DNA from: Paracoccaceae bacterium
GTDB lineage: Bacteria > Pseudomonadota > Alphaproteobacteria > Rhodobacterales > Rhodobacteraceae
NCBI GenBank assembly: GCA_030148225.1
Contig: JASBTX010000038.1
Span: 62,001 to 126,000 of the forward strand
DNA: 64,000 bases
Direction of reading: 5' to 3'
Position numbers and translations under genes: made by a program. Positions 27,682 through 36,623 of this stretch are shown piece after piece. The first letter of the stretch is position 1, and each line of letters begins with the position of its first letter. Under the pieces are notes generated by a model. The model had not been told where the DNA came from. It ran no database searches and saw only the letters and a program-made list of their open reading frames with translations.

Positions 27682-30092
27682 CCGCGCATCCGTGCCGCAT
27701 CCGGGTCAAAGAGCGGCGTGGATATCTGCCGCGCCCGGCGCATCTGGCCGAGTATCTCGATCTCGACCTCCAGCCCGTCACGGGCGGTATCCGACGGGAT
27801 CAGCCCCAGCGCGATGGATTTGTCAGCGGTGTGGCTATACCCGCCCGAGGTGCAGAAACCCTGAACCTTTCCGTCGATCCAGATCGGCTCATAGGCGACG
27901 ACATCGGCATCATCGGCCTCGACCTCAAAGGCGACCAGACGCCGCGCGGCGCCAGCGGATTTTTCGGCAGCAGCGGCCGCCTTGCCCACAAAATCCGCGG
28001 GTTTGTTGAAGCGGATGAACCTGTCCATGCCGGTTTCGCCCGGCGTGTAATCGGGCGAGAACTCGCTGAGCCACGAGCCGAAGAAACGATCAAGCCTGAG
28101 CGACATCATCGCGCGCATGCCAAAGGGGCGGATGCCGAATGCCTGACCCGCATCCCAAAGCGTCTGCCAGAGCGCGCGCAGATCCATGAAGGGAACATAG
28201 ATTTCATAGCCCAGATCGCCGGTATAGCTGACCCGCTGGACGATGGCATCACACATGCCGATCGAGAGGCGTTTGACATCCATGAAACGAAAGGCGTCGT
28301 TGCTGACATCGGCGCGGGTCACACGCGCCAGTAGATCGCGCGCCCGAGGCCCCGCGATCTGAAAACCGGTCAGCACCTCGGAGATGTTTTCCACCCGCGC
28401 GCCGGGTTCGGCCACCTGCTCGAACCAGCGCATGTGATAATCCTGCGCACCGTAGCTTGCGGTCAGCTGGAAATGTTCTGCGTTGAGGCAGGAGATGGTG
28501 AAATCGCCGATCAGGCGGCCCTTGGGGCTGAGCATGGGGGTCAGCGACATGCGCCCCGGCTGCGGGATATGTCCGGCCATGATCCGGTCGAGCCAGGCGC
28601 GTGCGTCCGGCCCGGTCACGCGGTATTTGCCGAAATTATGCACCTCGTTGATGCCGACATTCTCGCGCACCGCCTTGACCTCGGCGCGGGTGGCCTCCCA
28701 CGCGTTGGAGCGGCGGAATGACGGCGTTTCATAAAGCGGCTCGCCCTCGGGCGCGAAGTAATTCGGCACCTCCAGTCCGTATTGCTGGCCAAAGACGGCG
28801 CGATGCGCCTTCCAGATGTCATACATGGGCGTGGTGCGAAACGGGCGCGCGGCGGGCAGTTCCTCGTTCGGGTAGACCACCGAAAACCGGTTCTGATAGT
28901 TCTCGATCACCTTGGGCAGGGTGTAGCCCGGCGTGATCACCCGGCCGAACCGGGCGATATCCATGGCAAAGACATCGCGCTCGGGCTCGCCCTCGATCAT
29001 CCATTGCGCCAGCGTCAGGCCGACGCCGCCGCCCTGACTGAAGCCCGCCATCACCCCGCAGGCCGACCAGTAATTGCGCAGCCCCGGCACCGGGCCGACC
29101 AGCGGGTTGCCATCGGGCGCAAAGGTAAAGGGGCCGTGAATGACGGATTTGATCCCGGCGCGTTCCAGCACAGGAAAACGCCTGTAAGCGAACTCGACGG
29201 ATTCGGCGATCTTGTCGAGATCGTCGGGCAAGAGTTCATGCCCGAAATCCCACGATGTGCCATCCACCGCCCATGGTCGGCAGTTCTGTTCGTAAAACCC
29301 GATGCAGAGCCCGCGCCCCTCTTGCCGGAGATAGCTTTCCCCGCCGGGATCCATGACATGAGGATGCTCGGTATCGCGCTCGTAGATCTCGGGCGTTTCT
29401 TCGGTGACCAGATACTGGTGTTCCATAGGATGGAGCGGCAGATAGACGCCAGCCATCGCCCCCACTTCGCGCGCCCAGAGCCCGCCGGCATTGACCAGAT
29501 GTTCGGCGTGGATCGTGCCCTTGTCGGTGACAATGTCCCAACTGCCGTCGGGGCGGGGATTGGTTTCGCGCACCATGCAATGAGTTTCGATCACGGCCCC
29601 GGCCATGCGCGCCGCGCGGGCATAGGCATGGGTGGTGCCCGAAGGATCAAGATGGCCGTCCAGCGGATCGTAAAGCCCGCCGATGATCCCGTCGACATTG
29701 GTGACCGGCGCGACTTTGGCGATTTCGTCAGGCCCGAGGATCTCGGTCTCGAGCCCCATGTAGCGATGCTTGGCCCGCTCGGCCATCAGCATGTCCATGC
29801 GTTCGGGAGTGTCGGCCAGCGTGACGCCGCCCACGTGATGCAGCCCGCAGGACATGCCGGTGATTTCCTCAAGCTCGCGGTAAAGCCGGATCGTATATCC
29901 CTGAAGCGCGGCCATATTCGTGTCGCCGTTCAGCGTATGAAACCCGCCCGCAGCATGCCATGTGGAGCCGCTGGTCAGTTCCGAGCGTTCGACCAGCATC
30001 ACGTCGTTCCAGCCAAGCTTGGTCAGGTGATAGAGGACCGAACATCCTACGACGCCACCGCCGATGATGCAGACACGTGCCGAGTTTTTCAT
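27678..30092 (-). CDS. FAD-dependent dehydrogenase fused to GcvT domain (dimethylglycine/sarcosine dehydrogenase-like)
   Basis: An 804-residue fusion. The N-terminal DAO domain has GxGxxG at 11-16 and the flavin-attachment-type block STWHAAGG with H46. A C-terminal GcvT/aminomethyltransferase domain (about 430-800; RVSYTGDLGYEIYVP) binds tetrahydrofolate. Members oxidatively demethylate dimethylglycine, sarcosine or related N-methyl amines and pass formaldehyde to folate. The gene is complete and has AAGGAGAT before its ATG. It overlaps the MobA-like gene by 4 bases and is divergent from the 2OG oxygenase gene. The exact substrate cannot be read from sequence. Confidence 0.88.
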   Translation of the reverse strand: MKNSARVCIIGGGVVGCSVLYHLTKLGWNDVMLVERSELTSGSTWHAAGGFHTLNGDTNMAALQGYTIRLYRELEEITGMSCGLHHVGGVTLADTPERMDMLMAERAKHRYMGLETEILGPDEIAKVAPVTNVDGIIGGLYDPLDGHLDPSGTTHAYARAARMAGAVIETHCMVRETNPRPDGSWDIVTDKGTIHAEHLVNAGGLWAREVGAMAGVYLPLHPMEHQYLVTEETPEIYERDTEHPHVMDPGGESYLRQEGRGLCIGFYEQNCRPWAVDGTSWDFGHELLPDDLDKIAESVEFAYRRFPVLERAGIKSVIHGPFTFAPDGNPLVGPVPGLRNYWSACGVMAGFSQGGGVGLTLAQWMIEGEPERDVFAMDIARFGRVITPGYTLPKVIENYQNRFSVVYPNEELPAARPFRTTPMYDIWKAHRAVFGQQYGLEVPNYFAPEGEPLYETPSFRRSNAWEATRAEVKAVRENVGINEVHNFGKYRVTGPDARAWLDRIMAGHIPQPGRMSLTPMLSPKGRLIGDFTISCLNAEHFQLTASYGAQDYHMRWFEQVAEPGARVENISEVLTGFQIAGPRARDLLARVTRADVSNDAFRFMDVKRLSIGMCDAIVQRVSYTGDLGYEIYVPFMDLRALWQTLWDAGQAFGIRPFGMRAMMSLRLDRFFGSWLSEFSPDYTPGETGMDRFIRFNKPADFVGKAAAAAEKSAGAARRLVAFEVEADDADVVAYEPIWIDGKVQGFCTSGGYSHTADKSIALGLIPSDTARDGLEVEIEILGQMRRARQISTPLFDPDAARMRG

Positions 30093-30118
30093 GAGTATCT
30101 CCTTGAAATCATGTCTTG

Positions 30119-30153
30119 CGCGTTTGATCCCGGGGCATCAAGATCAAAACGCG
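30119..30153. promoter_or_regulatory. Inverted repeat in the divergent spacer of the GcvT-fused dehydrogenase and 2OG oxygenase genes
   Basis: CGCGTTTGATC (30119-30129) and GATCAAAACGCG (30142-30153) are near-perfect inverted repeats, with one extra A in the right arm and a 12-base spacer. The position, about 27 bases upstream of the dehydrogenase start and 95 upstream of the oxygenase start, fits an operator controlling one or both. No regulator gene is adjacent. Confidence 0.45.
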
Positions 30154-30247
30154 ACAATTTCTGCCGCTATCAGCACCCTGATCTGCCACCGGATGGCCAG
30201 GGGTGAGGAGCGCGGGCGGCAACGCGGTGTGGGCGCAGGGAGGCAGG

Positions 30248-31246
30248 ATGCAGGACATACCCGTCATCGACATCTCGGCCTTGCGCGCGGGCGGCGAGGA
30301 CCCGGACAGGCAGGAATGCGTCAGCCGGATCATGACGGCCTGTACGGAAATCGGGTTTCTGTCGATTGCCGGCCATGGGGTTCTGCCTGAAACGACAGAT
30401 CGTATGCGCGATCTGGTCCGGCGGATATTCGACGTGGATGAAGCGCAGAAATGGGCCGGGGCGATCACGCGCGAGAACTATCGCGGCTATATCCCGCTTG
30501 GGTTCTTTACCCCAAATGACGGCAGCGGCGCGCCCGACCTTTACGAGGGATACAAGCTGCACCACGAGGTTGACGCCGACGATCCCATTCGGCTGGATTG
30601 CGCGCTTTATGGCCCCAATCGCTGGCCCGACGGAATTGCCGATGCCCGCCGGATCACGCTGGATTACTGGCGGGCGCTGGACGGGGTGGCGCGTGACCTT
30701 CTTTCGGCGCTGGAGCAGGCGCTGGATATCGCGCCGGGGGCGTTGTGCGGATGCTTTGAGACCCCCATGACCAATATGACACTGCTGCATTACCCGCCGC
30801 AGCCGCCCCGGCGCGCCGGGTACGGCATTCATCCGCACAAGGATACCGATGCGCTGACCATCATCGCCCATGATCCGGTGGGCGGGCTCGAGGTGCAGAT
30901 GCCTGACGGGCGCTGGATCGCCGCCGCCTGTCCGCCCGGCGATTTCATCGTCAATATCGGTGACATGCTCGAGCTTTGGAGCGGCGGGCGGCTGGTTTCG
31001 ACCCCGCATCGGGTGATCAATACCAGCGGGAAGGAGCGCTACTCCTTTCCTTATTTCGCGGTGCCGCGCCATGACGTGGTTGTGGCGCCCCTGATGGCGC
31101 CGGTCGCCGGGTTTGACCGGCCCCCGGTGCATACCGGCCACTGGTCGCGGGAAATCTGGCGGACCAACTGGCCCGACGAGGCGGCCGATGCCAACACGCC
31201 CGAACTGGGTACACTGCATGACCGGGCTGAAGGACAGGGCGCATGA
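30248..31246 (+). CDS. 2-oxoglutarate/Fe(II)-dependent dioxygenase, isopenicillin N synthase family
   Basis: A 332-residue oxygenase with an N-terminal DIOX_N domain (IPVIDISALRAGG) and a double-stranded beta-helix domain. The iron ligands H197 and D199 (HPHKDTDAL) and H254 (TPHRVIN), and the R264-x-S266 2OG-binding pair, are all present, so it should be active. The start is the ATG at 30248 with GGGAGGCAGG upstream. It overlaps the Tat amine oxidase gene by 4 bases. Substrate unknown; the neighbouring amine oxidase suggests a nitrogenous compound. Confidence 0.9.
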   Translation: MQDIPVIDISALRAGGEDPDRQECVSRIMTACTEIGFLSIAGHGVLPETTDRMRDLVRRIFDVDEAQKWAGAITRENYRGYIPLGFFTPNDGSGAPDLYEGYKLHHEVDADDPIRLDCALYGPNRWPDGIADARRITLDYWRALDGVARDLLSALEQALDIAPGALCGCFETPMTNMTLLHYPPQPPRRAGYGIHPHKDTDALTIIAHDPVGGLEVQMPDGRWIAAACPPGDFIVNIGDMLELWSGGRLVSTPHRVINTSGKERYSFPYFAVPRHDVVVAPLMAPVAGFDRPPVHTGHWSREIWRTNWPDEAADANTPELGTLHDRAEGQGA

Positions 31247-32565
31247 GGCTGACGCGCCGACAGATGGGCGCGGGCCTTTTGGCCATGCCAGCGGTGCTGC
31301 GTGCCGCCGATCATCCTGACGTGATCGTCATCGGTGCGGGGATGGCCGGGCTGAAAGCCGCCGCCGATCTGGCAGGCGATGGCCTGCGAGTGCGCGTGCT
31401 GGAGGCGCGCAACCGCATCGGTGGGCGCATCCTGACCGACCGCAGCCTTGGTGTGGCGATGGACATGGGCGCAAGCTGGATACACGGGCCTGTTGGCAAC
31501 CCGGTCACCGCGCTGGCCCGGCGCGCCGATGCAGAGATGTTGCGACTGGATGACGACGATCTGGCGCTGTTTCGGCGTGACGGGTCGCGCCTGCCTGATG
31601 ATGCAATCGACCGGCCATGGCAGCGGCTGGAGCGCGCGGGCCGCCGGATAGACGGGCGCGACCGCGAAGAGCACTCGCTGGCGGCAGAGCTGGAAAGCGT
31701 CGCGCCGGATGATCTGAACGATCCGGTCTTTCGCTGGATGCTGGCGGCCTGGGTTGATTTCGACAATGGCGCAGCGGCGGCGCATGTTTCGGCCGCGCAA
31801 TATGACGAGGGCAAAGAATATGACGGTGCCGACGTGATCCTGCCCGGCGGCTATGATCAGGTTCTGGGACCGCTGGCGCAGGGGATCGACATCCGCCTGG
31901 CGCAGCCCGTGCGGGCGATCACCCAGCGGGACGGCGTTTTCGAGGTGGCGACCCTGTCAGGGGCCGAACAGGCGCGCGGCATCATACTGGCCGTGCCGCT
32001 CGGCGTGCTGAAATCGGGTGCGATCCGCTTGGACCCGCCGCTGCCCCGCGGGATTACACGCGCCATTTCGCGGATCGGCATGGGGGCCGTGTCCAAATCC
32101 GTTCTGAGCTTCCGGCGTGCCTTCTGGCCCGAAGATGCCGATTTCCTCGGGTTTCTGGGGCGCGAACAGGGGCGATGGCCGCTTTTTCTGAATTTCATGC
32201 CGGTGCTGGGTCAGCCGGTTCTGATGGGGGTCAGCACGGGCCGTTATGCCGAACGGGTCGAGCGCATGGCACCCGATGCGGTTCGCACAGATATGCTGCG
32301 CGCCCTGACCGAGATGTTCGGGGATGCGGTCGGCCCGTCCGAAAGCCATCTGCTGTCACGCTGGAGCAGCGATCCTTACAGCGGCGGGGCCTATTCCTAT
32401 CCTGCCGTCGGCGTCGGCCCGGGGGACTACGCGGCCTTTGGCCAGACCGGCATTCCCGGTCTTGTCATGGCCGGAGAGCACACCAACTGGGATTACCGGG
32501 CAACCGTACACGGCGCACATCAAAGCGGTCGGGACGCGGCGGCGCGTCTGCGCGGCATGCTCTGA
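31243..32565 (+). CDS. Tat-exported flavin monoamine oxidase
   Basis: A 440-residue FAD amine oxidase. The first 22 residues look like a Tat signal (TRRQMGAGLLAMPAVLRA), so the folded flavoprotein is probably exported to the periplasm. The dinucleotide motif is GAGMAG (31-36), followed by EARNRIGGRILT and the C-terminal FAD block VMAGEHTNWDYRATVHGA. It resembles polyamine/monoamine oxidases that deaminate amines with oxygen, yielding peroxide. It is translationally coupled to the preceding 2OG oxygenase. The amine substrate is unknown. Confidence 0.87.
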   Translation: MRLTRRQMGAGLLAMPAVLRAADHPDVIVIGAGMAGLKAAADLAGDGLRVRVLEARNRIGGRILTDRSLGVAMDMGASWIHGPVGNPVTALARRADAEMLRLDDDDLALFRRDGSRLPDDAIDRPWQRLERAGRRIDGRDREEHSLAAELESVAPDDLNDPVFRWMLAAWVDFDNGAAAAHVSAAQYDEGKEYDGADVILPGGYDQVLGPLAQGIDIRLAQPVRAITQRDGVFEVATLSGAEQARGIILAVPLGVLKSGAIRLDPPLPRGITRAISRIGMGAVSKSVLSFRRAFWPEDADFLGFLGREQGRWPLFLNFMPVLGQPVLMGVSTGRYAERVERMAPDAVRTDMLRALTEMFGDAVGPSESHLLSRWSSDPYSGGAYSYPAVGVGPGDYAAFGQTGIPGLVMAGEHTNWDYRATVHGAHQSGRDAAARLRGML

Positions 32566-32723
32566 CATGGCATATTGGGGCCGCGACGCGCATCATCACC
32601 GGGTTTTGACTTGTCCAGCCAACCAGCGGCACCACCTTTCCCCCATCGCTTGGCCCGGTGTTGCGCCCGATACGAGCCGGGCCAATGTTCGGATACCGGA
32701 AGACCACAGATGAAAGGCCAGTC

Positions 32724-33845
32724 ATGACACCCGACCTGTTACGCCGCACCCTGATGATCGGCCTGCTGACGCTGCCGCTGACCGGACAGCAGGCAGGGGC
32801 AGAGCCGGTTTTCCCGGCGCTGCCGGATGCGCAAATTGAGCTGGTAGCGGATGATCTGGATGAACCATGGGCGGTGGCATTCCTGCCCGGGGGCGGGTTT
32901 CTGGTGACCGAGCGGGACGGGCTGTTGTGGCATTTCGATGCTGACGGCGCCCGAAACCGCGTCCGGGGCCTGCCGCGCATTGCGGCAACCGGGCAGGGGG
33001 GATTGCTGGATGTGCTTGTCCCACGGGATTTTGAGAGTAGCCGCGAGATTTTGCTGAGTTTCGTTACCCGGCAGGGTCTCGGCAGCGGCACGGCGCTGGG
33101 CGTGGGGCGACTGTCAGACGATGGCATGCGTCTGACCGGATTTCGCACCCTCTTCGAGATGGCGCCGGGCGCGCGCGGCGGGCGGCATTACGGTTCGCGC
33201 ATTGCCGAGCATCCCGATGGCACGCTTTTCCTGACGATTGGCGACCGTGGGGATCCGCCATCGGCGCAGGATCTGAGCGTTGAAAACGGCTCTGTCATTC
33301 GCATTAACCGCGATGGCAGCCTGCCCGATGACAATCCGTTCCGCGATCAGATGTCGGCGCGCCCGGGTATCTGGAGCATGGGCCATCGCAATCCGCAGGG
33401 CCTGACGATCGATGCCGACGGGCGGGTCTGGGCGGTTGAGCATGGCGCGCAGGGTGGTGATGAGGTCAATCTGGTGGAGCCGGGTGTCAATTATGGCTGG
33501 CCCGTCATCTCGTACGGGGTGCACTATAATGGCGATCCCATCGGCGAGGGCTTTGCCAAGCCCGGCATGGCACAGCCTGCGTTTTACTGGGATCCCTCCA
33601 TCGCGCCCTCGGGCATGGCGATATATGCCGGCAAGATGTTTCCCGAATGGGAGGGGGATTTCCTGATCGGGTCGCTGAAATTCGACTATATTGCCCGGCT
33701 GCGCCGCATTGACGGACAACTGCGCGAGGTCGAGGGACTGCGCGCCGATCAGACCGGGCGCGTGCGCGATGTGCGCGTGGCCCCCGATGGCAGCATCTGG
33801 TTTCTGTCGGTGATCGAGGGCGCACTGTTCCGCATCTATCGCTAG
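32724..33845 (+). CDS. PQQ-dependent sugar dehydrogenase (YliI/soluble aldose dehydrogenase type)
   Basis: A 373-residue secreted beta-propeller enzyme of the GSDH family, with a signal peptide (about 1-25, cleavage near AGA-E). Typical blocks include DEPWAVAFLPGGGFLVTERD, GHRNPQGL and AVEHGAQGGDEVNLVEPG followed by NYGWP; these carry residues that bind PQQ and calcium. It oxidises aldoses or similar compounds in the periplasm and passes electrons to the respiratory chain. The start is the ATG at 32724 with GAAAGG upstream. It lies 158 bases after the amine oxidase gene in the same direction. Confidence 0.87.
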   Translation: MTPDLLRRTLMIGLLTLPLTGQQAGAEPVFPALPDAQIELVADDLDEPWAVAFLPGGGFLVTERDGLLWHFDADGARNRVRGLPRIAATGQGGLLDVLVPRDFESSREILLSFVTRQGLGSGTALGVGRLSDDGMRLTGFRTLFEMAPGARGGRHYGSRIAEHPDGTLFLTIGDRGDPPSAQDLSVENGSVIRINRDGSLPDDNPFRDQMSARPGIWSMGHRNPQGLTIDADGRVWAVEHGAQGGDEVNLVEPGVNYGWPVISYGVHYNGDPIGEGFAKPGMAQPAFYWDPSIAPSGMAIYAGKMFPEWEGDFLIGSLKFDYIARLRRIDGQLREVEGLRADQTGRVRDVRVAPDGSIWFLSVIEGALFRIYR

Positions 33846-33873
33846 TGGCTTTCACCGGGACCGTGTAGCGGGA

Positions 33874-35097
33874 TCATATCGTGTTTTGTGCTGCGCTCAG
33901 CGTCACGGTCGCAGGCGCGCTTTCGGCGCCATAGGTGTCGATGACGGTATAGGTGAAACTGTCGGCGTTGACGCCCGGACCGGGCTGATAGGTCACCTGT
34001 CCGGTGCCGTTCGGTATCGCCCCGATATTCAGGACAGAACCGCTTGGCAGATTGACATGGCCGCTCTGGATCGTGGCGTCGTTGATCGTGAAGAGGACGA
34101 AATCATCCCCCTCGGCGTCGCTGTCGGCCACACCCGAGGACACGGGGTTGGCAGCAAAGAGGTTGAATGACGTGTCGCCGTCAAAACTGATGGTGTCATT
34201 TTGTGCATCCGGCGCGGTGTTGTCGGCAAGGCCGGTATTGGCGGTTGTCAGGTCACCCGGGTCCAGCCCCGGCACGTCGACATCGATCTTGGAGAGCCTG
34301 CCGGTATCGCGCAGATCGGCCTGCGCCTCTTGCAGGTGTTTGTAATAGGGGGTTAGGTCGACAAAATCCTCGTCGCCCGCACGGGTGCCGAAATCGGTCA
34401 GCGTCTCACCACCATCAACCTGAAAAATGTCGTCGCCGGGACCGCCCGTCAGGCTGTCATCGCCGGTGCCGCCGTTCAGCACATCCTCGCCCGAGCCGCC
34501 ATAGATCCGGTCATCGCCGGAAGCGCCGAAGATCAGATCGTCGCCCGACCCGCCATAGAGGTCATCGTTAAGGCCCCAGCCATCCAGCGTATCATTGCCC
34601 GCGCCGCCATAGATCAGGTCGCTGCCCGGCGCGTAGGGGCCTTCGCCCTCGCCGTCGCCATCGATCACGTCATCGCCCGACTGCCCCGCGATACTGTCAT
34701 CGCCGGCCTCACCGGCCAGATAATCGCCGCCGGTTCCGCCCGCGACAACGTCATCGCCGCTGCCGGCCAGAACATCATCATCCCCGGCCCCGGCAAAGAT
34801 CGTGTCATCACCGCTGAAGCCGAGGATAAAGTCATCGGGCGTCGTGGTATCGCCCTCGGCTCCGGCAGGACCATTGGCAGCGATGCCGCCAAAGATCACA
34901 TCGTCAGATGAGGTGCCGGCGACTTCCCCGTCATCGCTGCCGTCCGTGTCGTCATAGATGAAATCATCTTCGGCGACATCAGCCAGACCGTCATCCATGT
35001 CGTCATCATCATCATCGCCCACCCCAAGGCCGCCAAGACCAAAGGGAAACAGCAATAACAGAAGCAAAAGGCCGGTTGGATCGTCCACCAGTGACAC
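33874..35097 (-). CDS. Acidic RTX-type calcium-binding protein with C-terminal cadherin-like domain
   Basis: A 407-residue, strongly acidic protein. After GTG at 35097 it has a poly-leucine stretch (about 10-17), a GLGG segment and a run of six aspartates. About residues 60-245 form hemolysin-type repeats (GGAGNDTLDG, GGSGDDLIFG, GGSGEDVLNGGTGDD). A C-terminal region (about 290-400; AVITYQPG-like VTYQPGPGVNADSFTYTV) looks cadherin/VCBS-like. Such proteins are exported by type I secretion and fold with calcium. The ribosome site is weak and an in-frame stop lies 66 bases upstream. No type I exporter genes are nearby. Confidence 0.75.
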   Translation of the reverse strand: MSLVDDPTGLLLLLLLFPFGLGGLGVGDDDDDDMDDGLADVAEDDFIYDDTDGSDDGEVAGTSSDDVIFGGIAANGPAGAEGDTTTPDDFILGFSGDDTIFAGAGDDDVLAGSGDDVVAGGTGGDYLAGEAGDDSIAGQSGDDVIDGDGEGEGPYAPGSDLIYGGAGNDTLDGWGLNDDLYGGSGDDLIFGASGDDRIYGGSGEDVLNGGTGDDSLTGGPGDDIFQVDGGETLTDFGTRAGDEDFVDLTPYYKHLQEAQADLRDTGRLSKIDVDVPGLDPGDLTTANTGLADNTAPDAQNDTISFDGDTSFNLFAANPVSSGVADSDAEGDDFVLFTINDATIQSGHVNLPSGSVLNIGAIPNGTGQVTYQPGPGVNADSFTYTVIDTYGAESAPATVTLSAAQNTI

Positions 35098-35431
35098 CCC
35101 AGTCTGGTCCGGGCAGCCGGAGAAACAGTTCGCCCCAGTCTCGCTTTGCGGCGCTCGGAAGGCAAATTTTTGTTAAAAAACAGTTACTAAAGGGTGGTTT
35201 TGGAGATCAATGCCGCCCGGCATGGGTGATTGACCTCGCCCGGGAAACAATGGCGAGGGGGACATGCGCCGCCCGGTGGATGGATTCGCAGGGTGTGGCG
35301 CGCCAGTTTGTGCTGGTAATGGCGGCACTGGGGCGTGGATCGCCAGGACGATTAAACCGCATTATTCAGGCGAGAAACCCAAGGATTCCATATGTTAATG
35401 TCGCGAGGTTCATGTCCTGTCAGTCGCGCCC
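35098..35431. other. Spacer between the glxA-type gene end and the RTX gene start
   Basis: A 334-base non-coding stretch, partly AT-rich near 35165-35200 (TTTTTGTTAAAAAACAG), which could hold the RTX gene promoter. A plus-strand open frame crosses it but shows no recognisable domain or ribosome site. No RNA gene or terminator was evident. Confidence 0.4.
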
Positions 35432-36436
35432 TCAGACCGAGAGGCGCGCCGCCTGAACGCCACGTTCGCGGTAGGGCGTGGTCTGGTAATGCGAGCGGTA
35501 GCATTTCGAGAAATGTGACGGTGAGGCAAAGCCGCAGGCCAGCGCGACGTTGATCACGCTCATATCCGTCTGCATCAGCAGATTGCGGGCCTTTTGCAGA
35601 CGGATTTCCATGTAATAACGTTTCGGGCTGCGGTTGAGATAACGGCGGAACAGGCGTTCGAGCTGGCGGGTCGACATGCCCACATCCTTGGCCAGGATCG
35701 AGGGGCTGATCGGTTCCTCGATATTGTTCTCCATGATCTGGATCACGGCGCTGAGCTTGGGGTGGCGCACGCCGATGCGCGTCGGGATCGACAGGCGCTG
35801 CGCGTCCTGATCTGTGCGGATCGAGGTATAGATCAGCTGATCGGCGACATCATTGGCCAGTTCCTCGCCATGGTCTTCAGCGATGAGTTTCAGCATCAGG
35901 TCGATCGACGAGGTGCCACCGGCGGTGGTCAGACGGTTGCCATCGACGATGAACACCGATTTCGTCAGTTCTACATTCGGAAATTCCTCGACGAAACTGT
36001 CCTGATTTTCCCAGTGGATCGTGGCCTTCTTGCCGTCCAGCAGCCCGGCCTTGGCCAGCGTGTAGCCCGCCGTGCAAAGCCCGCCAATCGTGACGCCGCG
36101 CCGGGCTTCGCGGCGGAGCCATGACAGCACTTTCTTGGTGCTGGAGGCCTGAATATCCAGCCCGCCGCAAACAAGGACCAGATCGTCGCGCCCGATCTCT
36201 TCCAGCCCCATCTGCAGTTTGAACTCGGTTCCCGCAGAGCAGCCGATCATGTCGCCGCCTTCGCCCGCAATCACCCATTCATAGAGATCGCGCCCGGACA
36301 TGCGGTTGGCCGCGCGCAGCGCCTCGACAGCGCAGGAAAAGCTGAGCAGCGTGAAGTTTTCCAGCAGGACAAAGATCACACGCTTCGGCTTTGCCTCGGC
36401 GGTTGCTCGTTTTGCTGGAGTCGCGGACAGGGCCAT
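35432..36436 (-). CDS. GlxA-type AraC-family transcriptional regulator with DJ-1/PfpI domain
   Basis: A 334-residue regulator with an N-terminal class-I-GATase-like (DJ-1/PfpI) sensor domain (about 15-185; VIFVLLENFTLLSFSCAVEA, GGLCTAGYTLAKAGLLDGKK) and a C-terminal AraC DNA-binding domain (about 225-325; ILAKDVGMSTRQLERLFRRY, VALACGFASPSHFSKCYR). I choose the ATG at 36436; a TTG at 36445 is an alternative. Relatives such as GbdR, CdhR and SouR activate glycine betaine, carnitine or sarcosine catabolism, so a link to the N-methyl amine dehydrogenase 5 kb away is possible but unproven. It is divergent from the DAHP synthase gene. Confidence 0.88.
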   Translation of the reverse strand: MALSATPAKRATAEAKPKRVIFVLLENFTLLSFSCAVEALRAANRMSGRDLYEWVIAGEGGDMIGCSAGTEFKLQMGLEEIGRDDLVLVCGGLDIQASSTKKVLSWLRREARRGVTIGGLCTAGYTLAKAGLLDGKKATIHWENQDSFVEEFPNVELTKSVFIVDGNRLTTAGGTSSIDLMLKLIAEDHGEELANDVADQLIYTSIRTDQDAQRLSIPTRIGVRHPKLSAVIQIMENNIEEPISPSILAKDVGMSTRQLERLFRRYLNRSPKRYYMEIRLQKARNLLMQTDMSVINVALACGFASPSHFSKCYRSHYQTTPYRERGVQAARLSV

Positions 36437-36550
36437 TTCGCGCAAACCTAACGGGTGTTTCTCGGGTAAAGGGTTTCATATCCTGCTTGGCCGGGCAAGA
36501 GAAGACGGCTCCGGCACAAAGTTATTTGCGTGGGCCGGATGAATTCGTCA

Positions 36551-36580
36551 TTGGCATCCCGCGTGGTTTTTCCTTATAAG
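36551..36580 (+). promoter_or_regulatory. Candidate sigma-70 promoter of the DAHP synthase gene
   Basis: TTGGCA (36551-36556) and TATAAG (36575-36580) are separated by 18 bases, giving a predicted start near 36587, about 37 bases before the ATG at 36624. It is the best promoter-like match in this divergent spacer. Confidence 0.5.
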
Positions 36581-36623
36581 GCGGCTTCTGATACCGCTAA
36601 CCCGAGCAAATGGAGCATTGACG

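Noticed and set aside
34440..34860. Periodic repeat in the RTX gene considered as a CRISPR-like or tandem DNA array
   Set aside because: The periodicity is the coding repeat of glycine/aspartate nonapeptides; there are no conserved identical repeats or spacers.
35076..35456. A 126-residue plus-strand frame through the spacer between the RTX and glxA-type genes
   Set aside because: No recognisable domain, overlaps both flanking genes antisense, no ribosome site.
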